Shown: positions 1-7,930, numbered from the stretch's first letter. The stretch is DNA of 64,000 bases from Ruminococcaceae bacterium UBA1417 (GCA_002305575.1 DBPP01000002.1:1-64000); one strand, 5' to 3'. Program-made: numbers and translations. The notes: a model not told the origin generated them from the sequence alone.

Positions 1-852
1 CTGCCCGATCACATCACGCTTTCCGCGGTAATCCGGGCCAGTACGCCGGACGCGGGAAAGCTGCTGCGGGACAAACCGCTGTTTTCCGCTGGCTCCGCGC
101 TGCCGGGCAAGATCCTGTACCCATTTCAGGGCTTCCTCACGGGTGGCAAAGTTCGTTTTCAGGATCGTATAGCCTTTTGTGATATAGTAGGTATTGGGAA
201 TCCAGTCATTATTCTTCGAGTAGGTCCTTTTGCCGTCATTGAACCGGATGTCATAGCCGCGGGGGACCTTTTGTTCAGCGGGAACGCCAAACTGCTTTTT
301 TACAGCCCCTTGGACGATTTTTCTCTCAAAGTCCCGTTCCCCTCGGAAGTACAGGGCATTTACCAGCTTATCGGTAATGACCGGATTATCCCGGCCCTTT
401 TGGGTGGCCCGGATATAACCGCCGCCGATCCCATGGGAAATACGCTCGCAGTAACCGCCGTCAATAATAAGAGCATCGAATACATCCATGGCATCCTGCA
501 CTGTCTGAACCTTTTCAACGGCTTCCTGTACCTGCCGGACGGTTGCGATATATTCTTTCTGCCGCGCCAGGCGCTTTTCCGGCGTATCATCAGAACGCAG
601 ATACCGCGGGGAGGCGTTCAGGCTGTCACGCACCACTTTCCGAAAGTACAGAATATCCACCGGGACGCCGGATCTGATTAAGGCGGCATAATCCGGCTTT
701 TTCCAGACATTATCCTTTTTCACATATTTTTCGGCCTCGCGCTCATTCATCCCCAGCAGGTCATCCACATACAGGCCGCGGGCGGCCCAAAGGTCCTTTT
801 TAGCGCCGCCGATCTTTTCACCAAAATCTTCATGCACAATTTCCTTCGCCAA
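1..852 (-). CDS. Large polyvalent element protein, N-terminal part (cut by window edge)
   Basis: The reading frame runs from a TTG at 852 off the left edge, so only the first 284 codons are visible. TTG is forced as the start: an in-frame TAG sits directly before it, and a strong AAGGAGGTGG site lies about 10 bases upstream. The protein opens LAKEIVHEDFGEKIGGAKKD and is charged and lysine-rich. This resembles the N-terminal modules of the very large polyvalent (LPD-type) helicase/methylase proteins of Firmicutes conjugative elements. No catalytic motif is visible here, so the enzymatic class is inference. It is the last visible gene of the leftward element operon. Confidence 0.6.
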   Translation of the reverse strand, partial: MAKEIVHEDFGEKIGGAKKDLWAARGLYVDDLLGMNEREAEKYVKKDNVWKKPDYAALIRSGVPVDILYFRKVVRDSLNASPRYLRSDDTPEKRLARQKEYIATVRQVQEAVEKVQTVQDAMDVFDALIIDGGYCERISHGIGGGYIRATQKGRDNPVITDKLVNALYFRGERDFERKIVQGAVKKQFGVPAEQKVPRGYDIRFNDGKRTYSKNNDWIPNTYYITKGYTILKTNFATREEALKWVQDLARQRGASGKQRFVPQQLSRVRRTGPDYRGKRDVIGQ

Positions 853-1101
853 CTAAAACCACCACCTCCTTATCACGGTTTTGGTATATGCTTTTGCCTC
901 AAAGACATAAGAAAAGGCGCAAGGTCTGCCTAAAAGGTAAGCCAGCGCCCGGTTCCATTCCTCTACGGGAAAGGCACGGTTATCTACTTCAAGAAGCGCC
1001 TGCAAAGATAACAGCGGGCACCAGTCCCGCAGGTCTGGAAGGGACACCCCTAACCGTCTTGCGATTGTATCTAATAGATCTGTTTTTGTACGCATCATCA
1101 T
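853..1101 (-). CDS. Small hypothetical element protein, 82 aa
   Basis: An 82-residue ORF starts with three consecutive ATG codons that overlap the stop of the upstream DUF6674-like gene (TTATGATG junction). Its stop TAG directly abuts the TTG start of the next gene in the same frame. The ribosome site of that next gene lies inside its last codons, so the two are probably translationally coupled. The sequence has a predicted helical N-terminus (TKTDLLDTIARRLGVSLPDL) and no motif I recognise. Function unknown; its position argues it is a real element gene. Confidence 0.55.
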   Translation of the reverse strand: MMMRTKTDLLDTIARRLGVSLPDLRDWCPLLSLQALLEVDNRAFPVEEWNRALAYLLGRPCAFSYVFEAKAYTKTVIRRWWF

Positions 1102-1874
1102 AATTCCACCCGGTCCGCCGCCTTAACCGGCGCCTCCTTTTTTGCCGCAGGCTGTACCTTTTCACTATTTTCCTGCATGGCCTTCAAAACGGCTGGCCTG
1201 CGCTCTGAGGATTCCTGTAAACGGCCCAGGCTGCCGATAGCCTTTTCAATATTCCGCTTTGCGGCGGTCATACAGGCCCGGTTGACTTTGTACGGAGCGG
1301 CAATCACTTTAGACAGTCTGCCGGGGGCTTTAGGCTCCTGCACCGGTTCTTTTCCTATCAGGGTCCGGCCCATATTTTTCAAATGCCCGCCCGCCTGGTG
1401 ATACTCCGCAGCAAAATTCTGGATTTTGGAGACAGCGTTATCGTCAATACGGATGCTGGCGTCTGCCGCCTTTTTGATCCCCTCCAGCAGCGGCTTGATG
1501 TGAAAAAAGCGGGAAAGGCCATCCAGGGCAGCCGTACCATGTTTCTTAAAGGCAGCAAGGGCTTCTTTACACCCTCCAATTATGAGCTTCTTTAGTTCTG
1601 ACAATTTCCGGCTCATATTAGAAATGTTCTGTTCCAACGCTTTACAGCTTCTTTGCAGAACAGCTTTCAGGGAGCGGTTCTGCACCTGCAAAAGCTCCTG
1701 GCGCATGGTTCTCAATTCCTCTACGGCCTCGGCCAGCCGGTTTTCCAGCTCGCCTACATGGGCAACCATTTCAGCAAAATCCCTGCCGCTTGGGGAAGGA
1801 TTCTCTTTCAGAACGGCCAGCAGTTCTTTTACATATTCATTTTCTGCAAGAAGCTGTTTGTTCCTTCGTTTCAC
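1098..1874 (-). CDS. DUF6674-like coiled-coil element protein
   Basis: A 258-residue lysine/glutamate-rich protein with long predicted coiled coil, especially in its first 100 residues (ELENRLAEAVEELRTMRQEL). The phrase LLAVLKENPSPSGRDF near the N-terminus matches what I recall of the DUF6674 family found in integrative conjugative elements. I chose GTG at 1874, which has AAAGGAGG about 11 bases upstream. The open frame extends to a TTG at 1916, which has no ribosome site. The gene overlaps the end of the HTH gene upstream by about 38 bases. Function in the element is unknown; a structural or partitioning role is a guess. Confidence 0.6.
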   Translation of the reverse strand: MKRRNKQLLAENEYVKELLAVLKENPSPSGRDFAEMVAHVGELENRLAEAVEELRTMRQELLQVQNRSLKAVLQRSCKALEQNISNMSRKLSELKKLIIGGCKEALAAFKKHGTAALDGLSRFFHIKPLLEGIKKAADASIRIDDNAVSKIQNFAAEYHQAGGHLKNMGRTLIGKEPVQEPKAPGRLSKVIAAPYKVNRACMTAAKRNIEKAIGSLGRLQESSERRPAVLKAMQENSEKVQPAAKKEAPVKAADRVEL

Positions 1875-2157
1875 TCGTCCGGCGTCCTCCTTTCTCCGGG
1901 CAGCTTTCCCCGGCAATCTTACTTACGATTTCCGGCCCGGATTCATAAATCTGCATCAGCCTCCGGGCCATGCCGCAGGGATGGGCAGCGCCCGTTGTCC
2001 AAAGGCGCACCGTGGAAGGGGTGACATTCATCAGCAGGGCGAAGGCTTTTTCATTGGTTTCCAGCTTTTTCATCAAAGCCTTAACCATGGACGGACTGTA
2101 TTCCGGGCAGCGGGCAGCCCCGGCGATTACCTGAATCGCGGATTTGTCGTTATTCAT
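1837..2157 (-). CDS. Helix-turn-helix regulator of the element
   Basis: A 106-residue protein starting at ATG with TAGGAGGAAAA eight bases upstream. Residues about 20-70 (MVKALMKKLETNEKAFALLMNV then PSTVRLWTTG) read as a HigA/NadS-like DNA-binding helix-turn-helix: the recognition helix follows 'VTPSTVRLW' and is followed by PCGMARRLMQI. The tail after residue 75 is charged and disordered and overlaps the next gene. No toxin partner is next to it, so a regulator of the element operon is more likely than an antitoxin. Family membership is from pattern, not from a search. Confidence 0.6.
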   Translation of the reverse strand: MNNDKSAIQVIAGAARCPEYSPSMVKALMKKLETNEKAFALLMNVTPSTVRLWTTGAAHPCGMARRLMQIYESGPEIVSKIAGESCPEKGGRRTSETKEQTASCRK

Positions 2158-2169
2158 TGGGTTTTCCTC

Positions 2170-3150
2170 CTAAATTAAAACAGCCGCCTGTTTCTGGTGG
2201 CTGGCGTGTTTTTCTTCGCGGATCGCTTGAAGCGTGCGTTGTAATTTCTCATTGTAGTCTTTCCCGCTGCGGGGAGGATTGACAGACACCCGGATTTTTG
2301 AAAACCTCTGGTCTGATTTCAGCAGTGCCTTGATTTTCCGGGCGTTGACCCGGCCCGCAAGGTCATTGTCCAAGTAGAGGGCAACGCGGGTGATCTCCGG
2401 GTGGCGCTCCAGGAAAGCGACCAGGGCCACAGAGGAAGTCCCACCCAGGGAAAGCCGGTAGCCATTCCATTGCCAGCCCTCCAACTTTTGGAGCGTAGCA
2501 TGGGAGAGGGCGTCAATCGGAGCCTCAAAAACCGCCAGGTGGCGGCTGCCCGGCTGATCCGGCGGGTAGCAGAAGCTAAACCGCTTATCACTGCCGCTGA
2601 TGTCCTTTTTCAAGTCACCTGCAATTCCGCGGACGCAGGCAAACCGGCCCGTACCGGTATCATCCCGGCCAACAAAAACGCAAACCGCCTCGTTGTTATA
2701 GCGGGACTCATAGAATAGGCCCAACTGCATACACCGTCTGATGATGTCCGAATGGACTCCCCGGCGTTGGAGATAAGAAACAGCAAAGGTGGCACAGCGT
2801 TTCCCCCTGGGGAGGCGGAAGGGCTTTTTCTCCACCGGTTTCCGCTGTTCCCGGCTGCCGGAAGCTGTATAATGAGAAACAGCAGGGGTTCCGCTGCCTG
2901 TCAGCCGTTCCACAGCCTCCACAAAGCTGTACCCGCGAATTTCCATGAGGTAATCCACGGCATTGATCTTTCGTCCACGGCTGTTCCAGTACCAGTAATT
3001 TTTACTCGCCACATAAACCAGGCTGTCATGCTCATTATGACGATAATTGGCGCCTTCCTGTTTCAGCACACCGCTTTCGTGGGAAAGCAGATAATCTAAC
3101 AGATCCGTTTCCCTTGCCTGGGTGATCTGTTCCTGAGTCAAGCTCGGCAT
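2170..3150 (-). CDS. DUF3991/Toprim primase-like protein
   Basis: A 326-residue protein with the architecture of element-borne Toprim proteins. The N-terminal half (about 1-110, with VYVASKNYWYWNSRGRKINAV) is the zinc-finger-less DUF3991-type domain. The C-terminal half carries Toprim signatures: an acidic motif in AVFEAPIDALS near residue 200, then LYLDNDLAGR, then PPRSGKDYNE. Such proteins act on nucleic acid during element replication or transfer. The ATG at 3150 has no close ribosome site; the nearest good one serves a 12-codon ORF that overlaps this start, which suggests coupled translation. Confidence 0.75.
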   Translation of the reverse strand: MPSLTQEQITQARETDLLDYLLSHESGVLKQEGANYRHNEHDSLVYVASKNYWYWNSRGRKINAVDYLMEIRGYSFVEAVERLTGSGTPAVSHYTASGSREQRKPVEKKPFRLPRGKRCATFAVSYLQRRGVHSDIIRRCMQLGLFYESRYNNEAVCVFVGRDDTGTGRFACVRGIAGDLKKDISGSDKRFSFCYPPDQPGSRHLAVFEAPIDALSHATLQKLEGWQWNGYRLSLGGTSSVALVAFLERHPEITRVALYLDNDLAGRVNARKIKALLKSDQRFSKIRVSVNPPRSGKDYNEKLQRTLQAIREEKHASHQKQAAVLI

Positions 3151-3176
3151 TGTTTCGGCGTTTCATGGATTTTCAT
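3138..3176 (-). CDS. Possible 12-residue leader ORF overlapping the Toprim gene start
   Basis: ATG at 3176 follows AAAGGAGG with ideal 9-base spacing and encodes MKIHETPKQCRA before a TGA. It runs in another frame across the Toprim ATG at 3150. The Toprim gene itself lacks its own ribosome site at a normal distance. The leader could load ribosomes for reinitiation. Too short to prove from sequence alone. Confidence 0.35.
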   Translation of the reverse strand: MKIHETPKQCRA

Positions 3177-3225
3177 GGCGCTCGGCCTCCTTTCTGCGAT
3201 ATTTTCTGTCATCAAAGCCGCCCCT

Positions 3226-4107
3226 CTATCCGTAAAGATCGTGATTGACTTCGGCCCGGTAATAGCTGTCCATGGTAGTCGGGGCATTATACAAAGCCGC
3301 CAGCAGGTAAGACTTGATATTCCGCACCTTGGTCGTGTTGTTATCCAGGCAGTCGAACACATACTCCACATGGGAGAAGTTCACTTTCAGGAAGCGGCTT
3401 TTTACTACCTCACGGGGGTAGTCATCCCCGGCAATGCGGATATATGGCCGTTGGGAGAGGACGGTTTGCAGCATCAGCTCAACCAGTTCGTCCACACGCT
3501 CATATCCATACCGCTGGACAAGAGCCTCAAATTCAATATTTTCTTTGATGATTTCCCGGTAGGTATCTATCCGATCAATCCTATCCCTATCCATCTCCGC
3601 ACTGCCAGAAGGCATCCTTCCAGAAGCCGGATAGATTGATTGATGGGTATTTGATCTATCCGTTATTGATTTTTCAGTAATTGATTCTTGTATATTTAAT
3701 TGGGCGGGTTTTTCCTGTTCAGGTTTTCCCAAAACAGGTTTTACCTGTCTTGGATTTACCTGTCTTGGATTTTCCCGTTTAGGTGGCAAAACAGTATCAT
3801 GCCCATCGGGAAGCACCGGCTTCTCATGGATAACGTACTCAATGTCGCCCAGCCTGCCATGATAGTCACGGAGCCGGCGCCGGGTAAGATACCCCTGCTT
3901 TTCCAACTCCTTGATCGCGCTGCTGATCGAATCCACTCCATCCTTGCAGATATGGGCCAGCCCTTTCGTTGTATAGTCCCAATTATCAGGCAAGGACAAC
4001 ATCAGCGACAGCAGCCCCTTTGCCTTCAAAGACAGCGATACATTCCGAAGATGGTGATTGGACATGACCGTAAAATCTTTTGTCTTTTCAACTCTGAACA
4101 CTGCCAT
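3226..4107 (-). CDS. DUF6017-type winged-helix replication protein
   Basis: A 293-residue protein starting at ATG with AAGGAGGATG upstream. Residues about 1-90 (FTVMSNHHLRNVSLSLKAKG, then DGVDSISSAIKELEKQGYL) form a winged helix-turn-helix like that of RepA_N/DnaD-like replication initiators. A low-complexity proline/lysine linker follows (about 100-150), then a conserved C-terminal domain (EALVQRYGYERVDELVELML) that fits DUF6017. This pairing is usual in ICEs and large plasmids beside a Toprim gene, as here. Role inferred: replication initiation or its control for the element. Confidence 0.7.
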   Translation of the reverse strand: MAVFRVEKTKDFTVMSNHHLRNVSLSLKAKGLLSLMLSLPDNWDYTTKGLAHICKDGVDSISSAIKELEKQGYLTRRRLRDYHGRLGDIEYVIHEKPVLPDGHDTVLPPKRENPRQVNPRQVKPVLGKPEQEKPAQLNIQESITEKSITDRSNTHQSIYPASGRMPSGSAEMDRDRIDRIDTYREIIKENIEFEALVQRYGYERVDELVELMLQTVLSQRPYIRIAGDDYPREVVKSRFLKVNFSHVEYVFDCLDNNTTKVRNIKSYLLAALYNAPTTMDSYYRAEVNHDLYG

Positions 4108-4146
4108 TTGACATCCTCCTTCCTGATGTTTTGTTATAAGTGACAG

Positions 4147-4665
4147 CTACAAATCTCTGTCCTTATGGTCGTAGTTCAGATAGCCATTGTGTACTTTGGC
4201 ATGGTTTTGAATTTTAATAAAGCCACGTTCCTGATTCTCCATTGCTTTCCGATACCCCTCGTCTATGAGGAACAGGCGCATCTTATCGCCTTTATCTCCG
4301 ACAGGGGATTCAAAAGAAAGCACATCAAAGACAACCATGTGGCGTACCTCCGGGTCAAACCGCTCCAGGGCCATGATGTCATGCCCTTTCAACTTTTCAG
4401 CCCCGGACTGCTGCCGGGCCAGCGCGATCCGCTCACCCATAGTGCGGGGGTAAGGCAGATGATAGTTCTTCTGGATGTCCTTCACCAAATCTATGCACTG
4501 TTCATTTGACAGAACCCGCAGCTTTGCCATGAGTCCCCGCACCATATCGCGCTGCTCCGGGTTACGGGTAAAACGGGCTGTCATATACAGTTCATCCAAC
4601 ACTTTGGCCTGGCAGTCACCATCAACCTGAAACAACTGCCTTTTTTCTTCTTCATTCAGTTCCAT
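4147..4665 (-). CDS. Conserved element protein of unknown function, 172 aa
   Basis: A 172-residue soluble, charged protein (MELNEEEKRQLFQVDG) with ATAGGAGGAAATT before its ATG. It is the first gene of the leftward element cluster. I recognise no catalytic motif; the middle (MGERIALARQQSGAEKLKG) is weakly reminiscent of a helix-turn-helix. Two hairpins sit just upstream (4689-4771), where the operon promoter or its attenuation would be expected. Confidence 0.55.
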   Translation of the reverse strand: MELNEEEKRQLFQVDGDCQAKVLDELYMTARFTRNPEQRDMVRGLMAKLRVLSNEQCIDLVKDIQKNYHLPYPRTMGERIALARQQSGAEKLKGHDIMALERFDPEVRHMVVFDVLSFESPVGDKGDKMRLFLIDEGYRKAMENQERGFIKIQNHAKVHNGYLNYDHKDRDL

Positions 4666-4688
4666 GTAAATTTCCTCCTATTTCTGAA

Positions 4689-4771
4689 AATGGGCGCAAA
4701 AAAAGGGCGCCCATCAGATCAGATGAAACGCCCTGATAAGCAGCGGTCCGGTAAAACACCGCACCGCTGCA
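4689..4771. other. Two strong hairpins upstream of the element operon
   Basis: ATGGGCGC at 4689 pairs perfectly with GCGCCCAT ending near 4713 around an A-rich loop. A second 8-bp stem, GCAGCGGT with ACCGCTGC, spans about 4740-4771. They lie between the first element gene and the recombinase remnant. They could be attenuators, a transfer-origin structure, or terminators for either strand. Sequence does not decide between these. Confidence 0.5.
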
Positions 4772-4928
4772 GCAGTATTCAATTTTGTCTTTTAAGTGAC
4801 ACCTCCCATCATTCGACAGATTTTTCGCTGGCTATCAAGGTTGGAAAAGGAATTGAATAGGCAACGACAAACGCTGAAACCCTTGAAAACACTGGGTTTT
4901 CCCGTTTGTCCTTATTATACCGTAAGGG

Positions 4929-5162
4929 CACAGCTGTGCCAGCCTATTACTGGCCAATGGCGTTCCTCTAAAACAGATCCAGGACTGGTTGGGACACTCG
5001 GATTTCAGTACAACCGCAAACATCTATGCGCATTTGGATTATTCGTCAAAGATATCCTCCGCACAGGCCATGGTGGGAGGAATGTTTTTGCCGGACGCTG
5101 AAGGTTTTCAGAGCAAGTGGAGTGAGATAGAAAAATCTGACGATGAAGCGGTTGCAAGATAA
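4929..5162 (+). pseudogene. Tyrosine recombinase (integrase), C-terminal remnant
   Basis: Read from CAC at 4929, the frame gives HSCASLLLANGVPLKQ, then IQDWLGHSDFSTTANIYAHL, and ends at TAA 5162. This is the conserved C-terminal end of a phage/Tn916-type integrase: the RHS box remnant, the LGHSDFSTT box and the catalytic Tyr in NIYAHLD. Everything upstream is missing; the preceding codons include a stop and do not resemble an integrase, and no start codon exists. It is therefore a 78-codon fragment of a dead gene. It points toward the 3' end of tRNA-Ser, the usual layout for an integrase at the edge of a tRNA-borne island. Confidence 0.85.
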
Positions 5163-5337
5163 AAAATATCTATGTTTAGCTGTTCTGTCCCGCAAAAAAT
5201 GTTGGGCACAAACCACTTGTAGAAAAAAAGAAAAGTCCAGCAAACCCGCATGGTTACGGCTTCATGGGGCCCCCGAAAAGTCGGTAGACTTTTGGGGGAG
5301 AGGAGGAGCAGCGGCGTGAGCGCGGGATGATTTTTGA

Positions 5338-5374
5338 TAAAAAAATCGTCACAAGCGATACATAGCTTGTGACG
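5338..5374 (-). terminator. Rho-independent terminator of tRNA-Ser
   Basis: On the - strand CGTCACAAGC and GCTTGTGACG form a perfect 10-bp stem with an 8-base loop, followed by ATTTTTTTATC. It begins five bases after the tRNA CCA end. Just left of it (5269-5301) is another imperfect hairpin of unknown role. Confidence 0.85.
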
Positions 5375-5378
5375 ACGA

Positions 5379-5467
5379 TGGCGGAGAGTTAGGGATTCGA
5401 ACCCTAGGTTCCTTTTGGGAACACAGCATTTCGAGTGCTGCACCTTCGACCACTCGGACAACTCTCC
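5379..5467 (-). tRNA. tRNA-Ser (anticodon CGA), CCA encoded
   Basis: On the - strand the gene starts GGAGAGTTGTCCGAGTGG and ends CTCTCCGCCA. The acceptor stem GGAGAG/CTCTCC is perfect, the anticodon arm CAGCA-CTCGAAA-TGCTG gives CGA, the long variable arm TTCCC/GGGAA is typical of class II tRNAs, and the T arm contains GGGTTCGAATCCC. The 3' end faces the integrase remnant, so this is the likely attachment gene of the element. Its 5' half is repeated upstream at 5608-5654. Confidence 0.95.
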
Positions 5468-5788
5468 ATATGTTAAGCCTGAAATTCTGAAAAAATACTG
5501 AGGACAGAACAACAGGGCAGAACAGCAAAATATTCACTTTTTTGAACTGAGACAAACCCGCATGACTGCTGGGTTTTGGGGTGGACAAAACGAACAGTCT
5601 GGTCGACCATTTCGAGTGCTGCACCTTCGACCACTCGGACAACTCTCCATATGTCGATCCGAAAATCGTTCCCAAAACTTTTGGAAAGAACTGACGGAAA
5701 GAACTGCAAAATATTCGGTTTTTCGAACTGCGGGAGCCCGCAGAAACACTGGATTTTAGGCGGACAAAACTGACACTTTTTCGAAAAT
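5427..5788. repeat. Diverged tandem duplication carrying a half tRNA-Ser
   Basis: The 47 bases 5427-5473 (anticodon loop to 5' end of tRNA-Ser plus a CATATG-adjacent leader) recur identically at 5608-5654, offset by 181. The flanks beyond each copy are also related but diverged (shared CAAAATATTC, TTTTTxGAACTG, GGACAAAAC blocks). The unit is thus tRNA 5' half plus its upstream region, duplicated in tandem. The tRNA copy at 5608 stops at the anticodon arm and cannot make a tRNA. A weaker third trace of the upstream block (GCAAACCCGCATGG) sits near 5242. Confidence 0.8.
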
Positions 5789-5912
5789 TTTCGAGTCAGA
5801 TCCGCTATGACCATTTCGATACGCTTGCGTGCATCCTACCAATATATTTCTGATAGCGCATATTATTTTACCGGGTTTTGCCGGAAAAGTCAAGTGTTTT
5901 TTGTCAAAAAGG

Positions 5913-5942
5913 TTGACAACTATGGGGGAAAGCGGTTAAAAT
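5913..5942 (+). promoter_or_regulatory. Promoter for the binding-protein fusion gene
   Basis: TTGACA at 5913-5918 and TAAAAT at 5937-5942 are separated by 18 bases, about 100 bases before the coding start. It is a good sigma-A-type match in an otherwise AT-richer stretch. Confidence 0.6.
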
Positions 5943-6045
5943 ATACTGTGTATTATCTCTTGCGGGCGGCGGTGCGGTTGGGCACCGCGTTTCCGCACGA
6001 TTCTGTTCGGGAAAGAGAGGATTGCCGATTTTCGGCAGATGGCTT

Positions 6046-7401
6046 ATGAAGATGATGAAATGGATCCGCTGCGCTGCGGCTGTCGCACTGTGCGTGCTGC
6101 TGACGCTTTCTACAGCGGCCTGTTCCCAGTCGGTCAGCATGGAATCCGGCGTGATTACACAGGAATACCCCGTTACGGTCAACGAAGTGACGATCGATGC
6201 AAAACCGGAAAAAGTCGCCGTGCTTTCGGGCAGTCTGGCGGATGTTGTGTTGGCCATCGGCTATGAGACGAGTCTGGCGCTGGCAAGCGAGGACTGTACC
6301 CAGCCAGATCTGGAGGTTCTCACAAAGATTTCCGCTACGGATTCGGCCACGATCATCAACAGCGGGATCGATCTCGTCTTGGCCGAAACCATGGACGACT
6401 CGATGCGCACAACGCTGGAGGAAGCCGGCATCACGGTGCTGCTTCTGAACCGTGCCACAAACCGCGAGGATTTTGAACGCCTCTACTCCGAGGTGGGTTC
6501 CGCGCTCAACGGCACCTCCACGGGCGCAACGACCGGCATCAAGGCTGCGCAGAAGATTTTCTCTTCGCTCGACGATCTGGCCCGTCTTGTCCCTGAAAGC
6601 AATACGGTGGTCACGGCGTGTTACATTTCGGATATGGATGGCGCGGCGGTGACCGGTGATCAGCTTGGCAGTGTGATGATGTCCTATATGGGCCTGACAA
6701 ATATTTTCAAAGGCCGCACGGGCGGTACCTTTACCTATGAAGACCTCAAGCTTAGCGACCCGACGATGATCTTCTGCCCGGAGGAGGTGCGCACGCAGAT
6801 TCTTGCGGATGCGCAGTATGCGGAGCTGACGGCTGTCCAGAACGGACGCGTTTATGCAATCGACCCGCATTACATGGAGTGGCAGGGCAGAACGGTCTAT
6901 ACGGCTGCCATTGAAATGATGGGTCTCGCCTATCCGGAATTGACGGAATCGAGCGAGCCTTCCGTGACCATGGAGCTCGGTTCCCCGTCCCCGTCGCCGT
7001 CCGCAGCACCCGCAGCTGAATATACCGCACTGAAGCAGGGCGATGAGAGTGACGCCGTGCTTGCCATGCAGGAACGTCTTGCGCAGCTCGGCTACCTCAC
7101 GGAGGAATACGGCGGCGTATATGGCGAAGTGACGGTGAATGCGGTTTCGGCCTTCCAGGCGGGCAACGATCTGGAGGAAACCGGCGAAGCGGACGTCCAG
7201 ACGCTTGAAAAGCTGTTCTCCGATGAAGCGGTCAATGTGGATGGAGAAGCGGTGCCGATGCCGACCGCCTCGCCGACGCCGGCGCCTGAACCGGAAGAGG
7301 ATCAGGACGCAGACGGGACAGGGAGCACCGATGTGACAGAGGATACGCCGCCGACCGGCGGGGCAGGCGACGTGGGCGTTGTCACGACACACGAACAGTA
7401 A
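6046..7401 (+). CDS. Periplasmic-binding-protein-like lipoprotein fused to a peptidoglycan-binding domain
   Basis: A 451-residue exported lipoprotein. The signal peptide has lipobox LSTAAC (Cys about 26). Residues about 45-310 read as a cobalamin/Fe3+-siderophore-type (PF01497) binding fold: VAVLSGSLADVVLAIGYETS at the start, LVLAETMDDSMRTTLEEAGI, then MIFCPEEVRTQIL. After a Ser/Pro linker, about 335-400 (LKQGDESDAVLAMQERLAQL) is a PG_binding_1 repeat domain, and the tail is Pro/Glu-rich and disordered. Membrane-anchored ligand capture with cell-wall attachment is inferred. No ABC permease or ATPase is adjacent, so the ligand is unknown. ATG 6046 has no clear ribosome site; TTG 6022 and ATG 6052 are alternatives. 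Confidence 0.75.
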   Translation: MKMMKWIRCAAAVALCVLLTLSTAACSQSVSMESGVITQEYPVTVNEVTIDAKPEKVAVLSGSLADVVLAIGYETSLALASEDCTQPDLEVLTKISATDSATIINSGIDLVLAETMDDSMRTTLEEAGITVLLLNRATNREDFERLYSEVGSALNGTSTGATTGIKAAQKIFSSLDDLARLVPESNTVVTACYISDMDGAAVTGDQLGSVMMSYMGLTNIFKGRTGGTFTYEDLKLSDPTMIFCPEEVRTQILADAQYAELTAVQNGRVYAIDPHYMEWQGRTVYTAAIEMMGLAYPELTESSEPSVTMELGSPSPSPSAAPAAEYTALKQGDESDAVLAMQERLAQLGYLTEEYGGVYGEVTVNAVSAFQAGNDLEETGEADVQTLEKLFSDEAVNVDGEAVPMPTASPTPAPEPEEDQDADGTGSTDVTEDTPPTGGAGDVGVVTTHEQ

Positions 7402-7411
7402 AATACAGACG

Positions 7412-7456
7412 AAGGCTTTCCGCAGGGGGATTTTCCCGCGGAAAGCCTTTTGATTT
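7412..7456. terminator. Bidirectional terminator
   Basis: A 12-bp stem, AAGGCTTTCCGC with GCGGAAAGCCTT, is followed by TTGATTTT on the + strand. It lies between the convergent genes ending at 7401 and 7499, and A-residues on the left give a partial T-tract for the - strand. Confidence 0.75.
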
Positions 7457-7498
7457 TGGAAAGCACATATGGGACGTGGGGGCCGATGCGCCGTGCGC

Positions 7499-7930
7499 TC
7501 AAGAGGGCGCGCGTTCTAGGGTGATCAGGATACAGAGCGCACCGTCGGTATAGGCGACCTGCAAAGTGACCTGCGCCTTTTGCAGGAGGATCCCGGTGGA
7601 TGCCGCGTTGCCGTCCGAAGCCATTTCCACGTATCCCTGCGCCAGCAACGATGCCACATAGGCCGCCGACTCATCCTGTGTGATGTCCTGCACCATGATG
7701 GCATAACGGCCGCTGTCCGTGCCGTCGAGCACGGAATCGGTGCGGCCGCATTCCGGCTGTGGAACACAGGCGGTAAAGTCGTTTTCCGGCCACTCATCGA
7801 CAGATTGCCATTCTGCGGAAGACAGCCAGTCCGCATCGGCCGCGTGCGAGTCCAAGGCAGGCGCGACACATCCGCCAAGCAGGAAAACGATTGAGAGCAG
7901 AAGAGTCGCGGCAAAATACATCTTTTTCAT
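7499..7930 (-). CDS. Small lipoprotein of unknown function
   Basis: A 143-residue protein with signal MKKMYFAATLLLSIVFLLGG and lipobox Cys at about residue 21. The mature part has no motif I recognise; its second half (MVQDITQDESAAYVASLLAQ, then AQVTLQVAYTDGALCILITL) looks like an alpha/beta fold. The ATG overlaps the stop of the DUF1700 gene (ATGA), so it is the third gene of the PadR operon. I trimmed a 30-codon open extension upstream that lies inside DUF1700. Confidence 0.65.
   Translation of the reverse strand: MKKMYFAATLLLSIVFLLGGCVAPALDSHAADADWLSSAEWQSVDEWPENDFTACVPQPECGRTDSVLDGTDSGRYAIMVQDITQDESAAYVASLLAQGYVEMASDGNAASTGILLQKAQVTLQVAYTDGALCILITLERAPS

Noticed and set aside
1837..2157. 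HTH protein considered as the antitoxin of a toxin-antitoxin pair
   Set aside because: Neighbouring ORFs are a coiled-coil protein and a Toprim protein; no small toxin-like ORF lies next to it.
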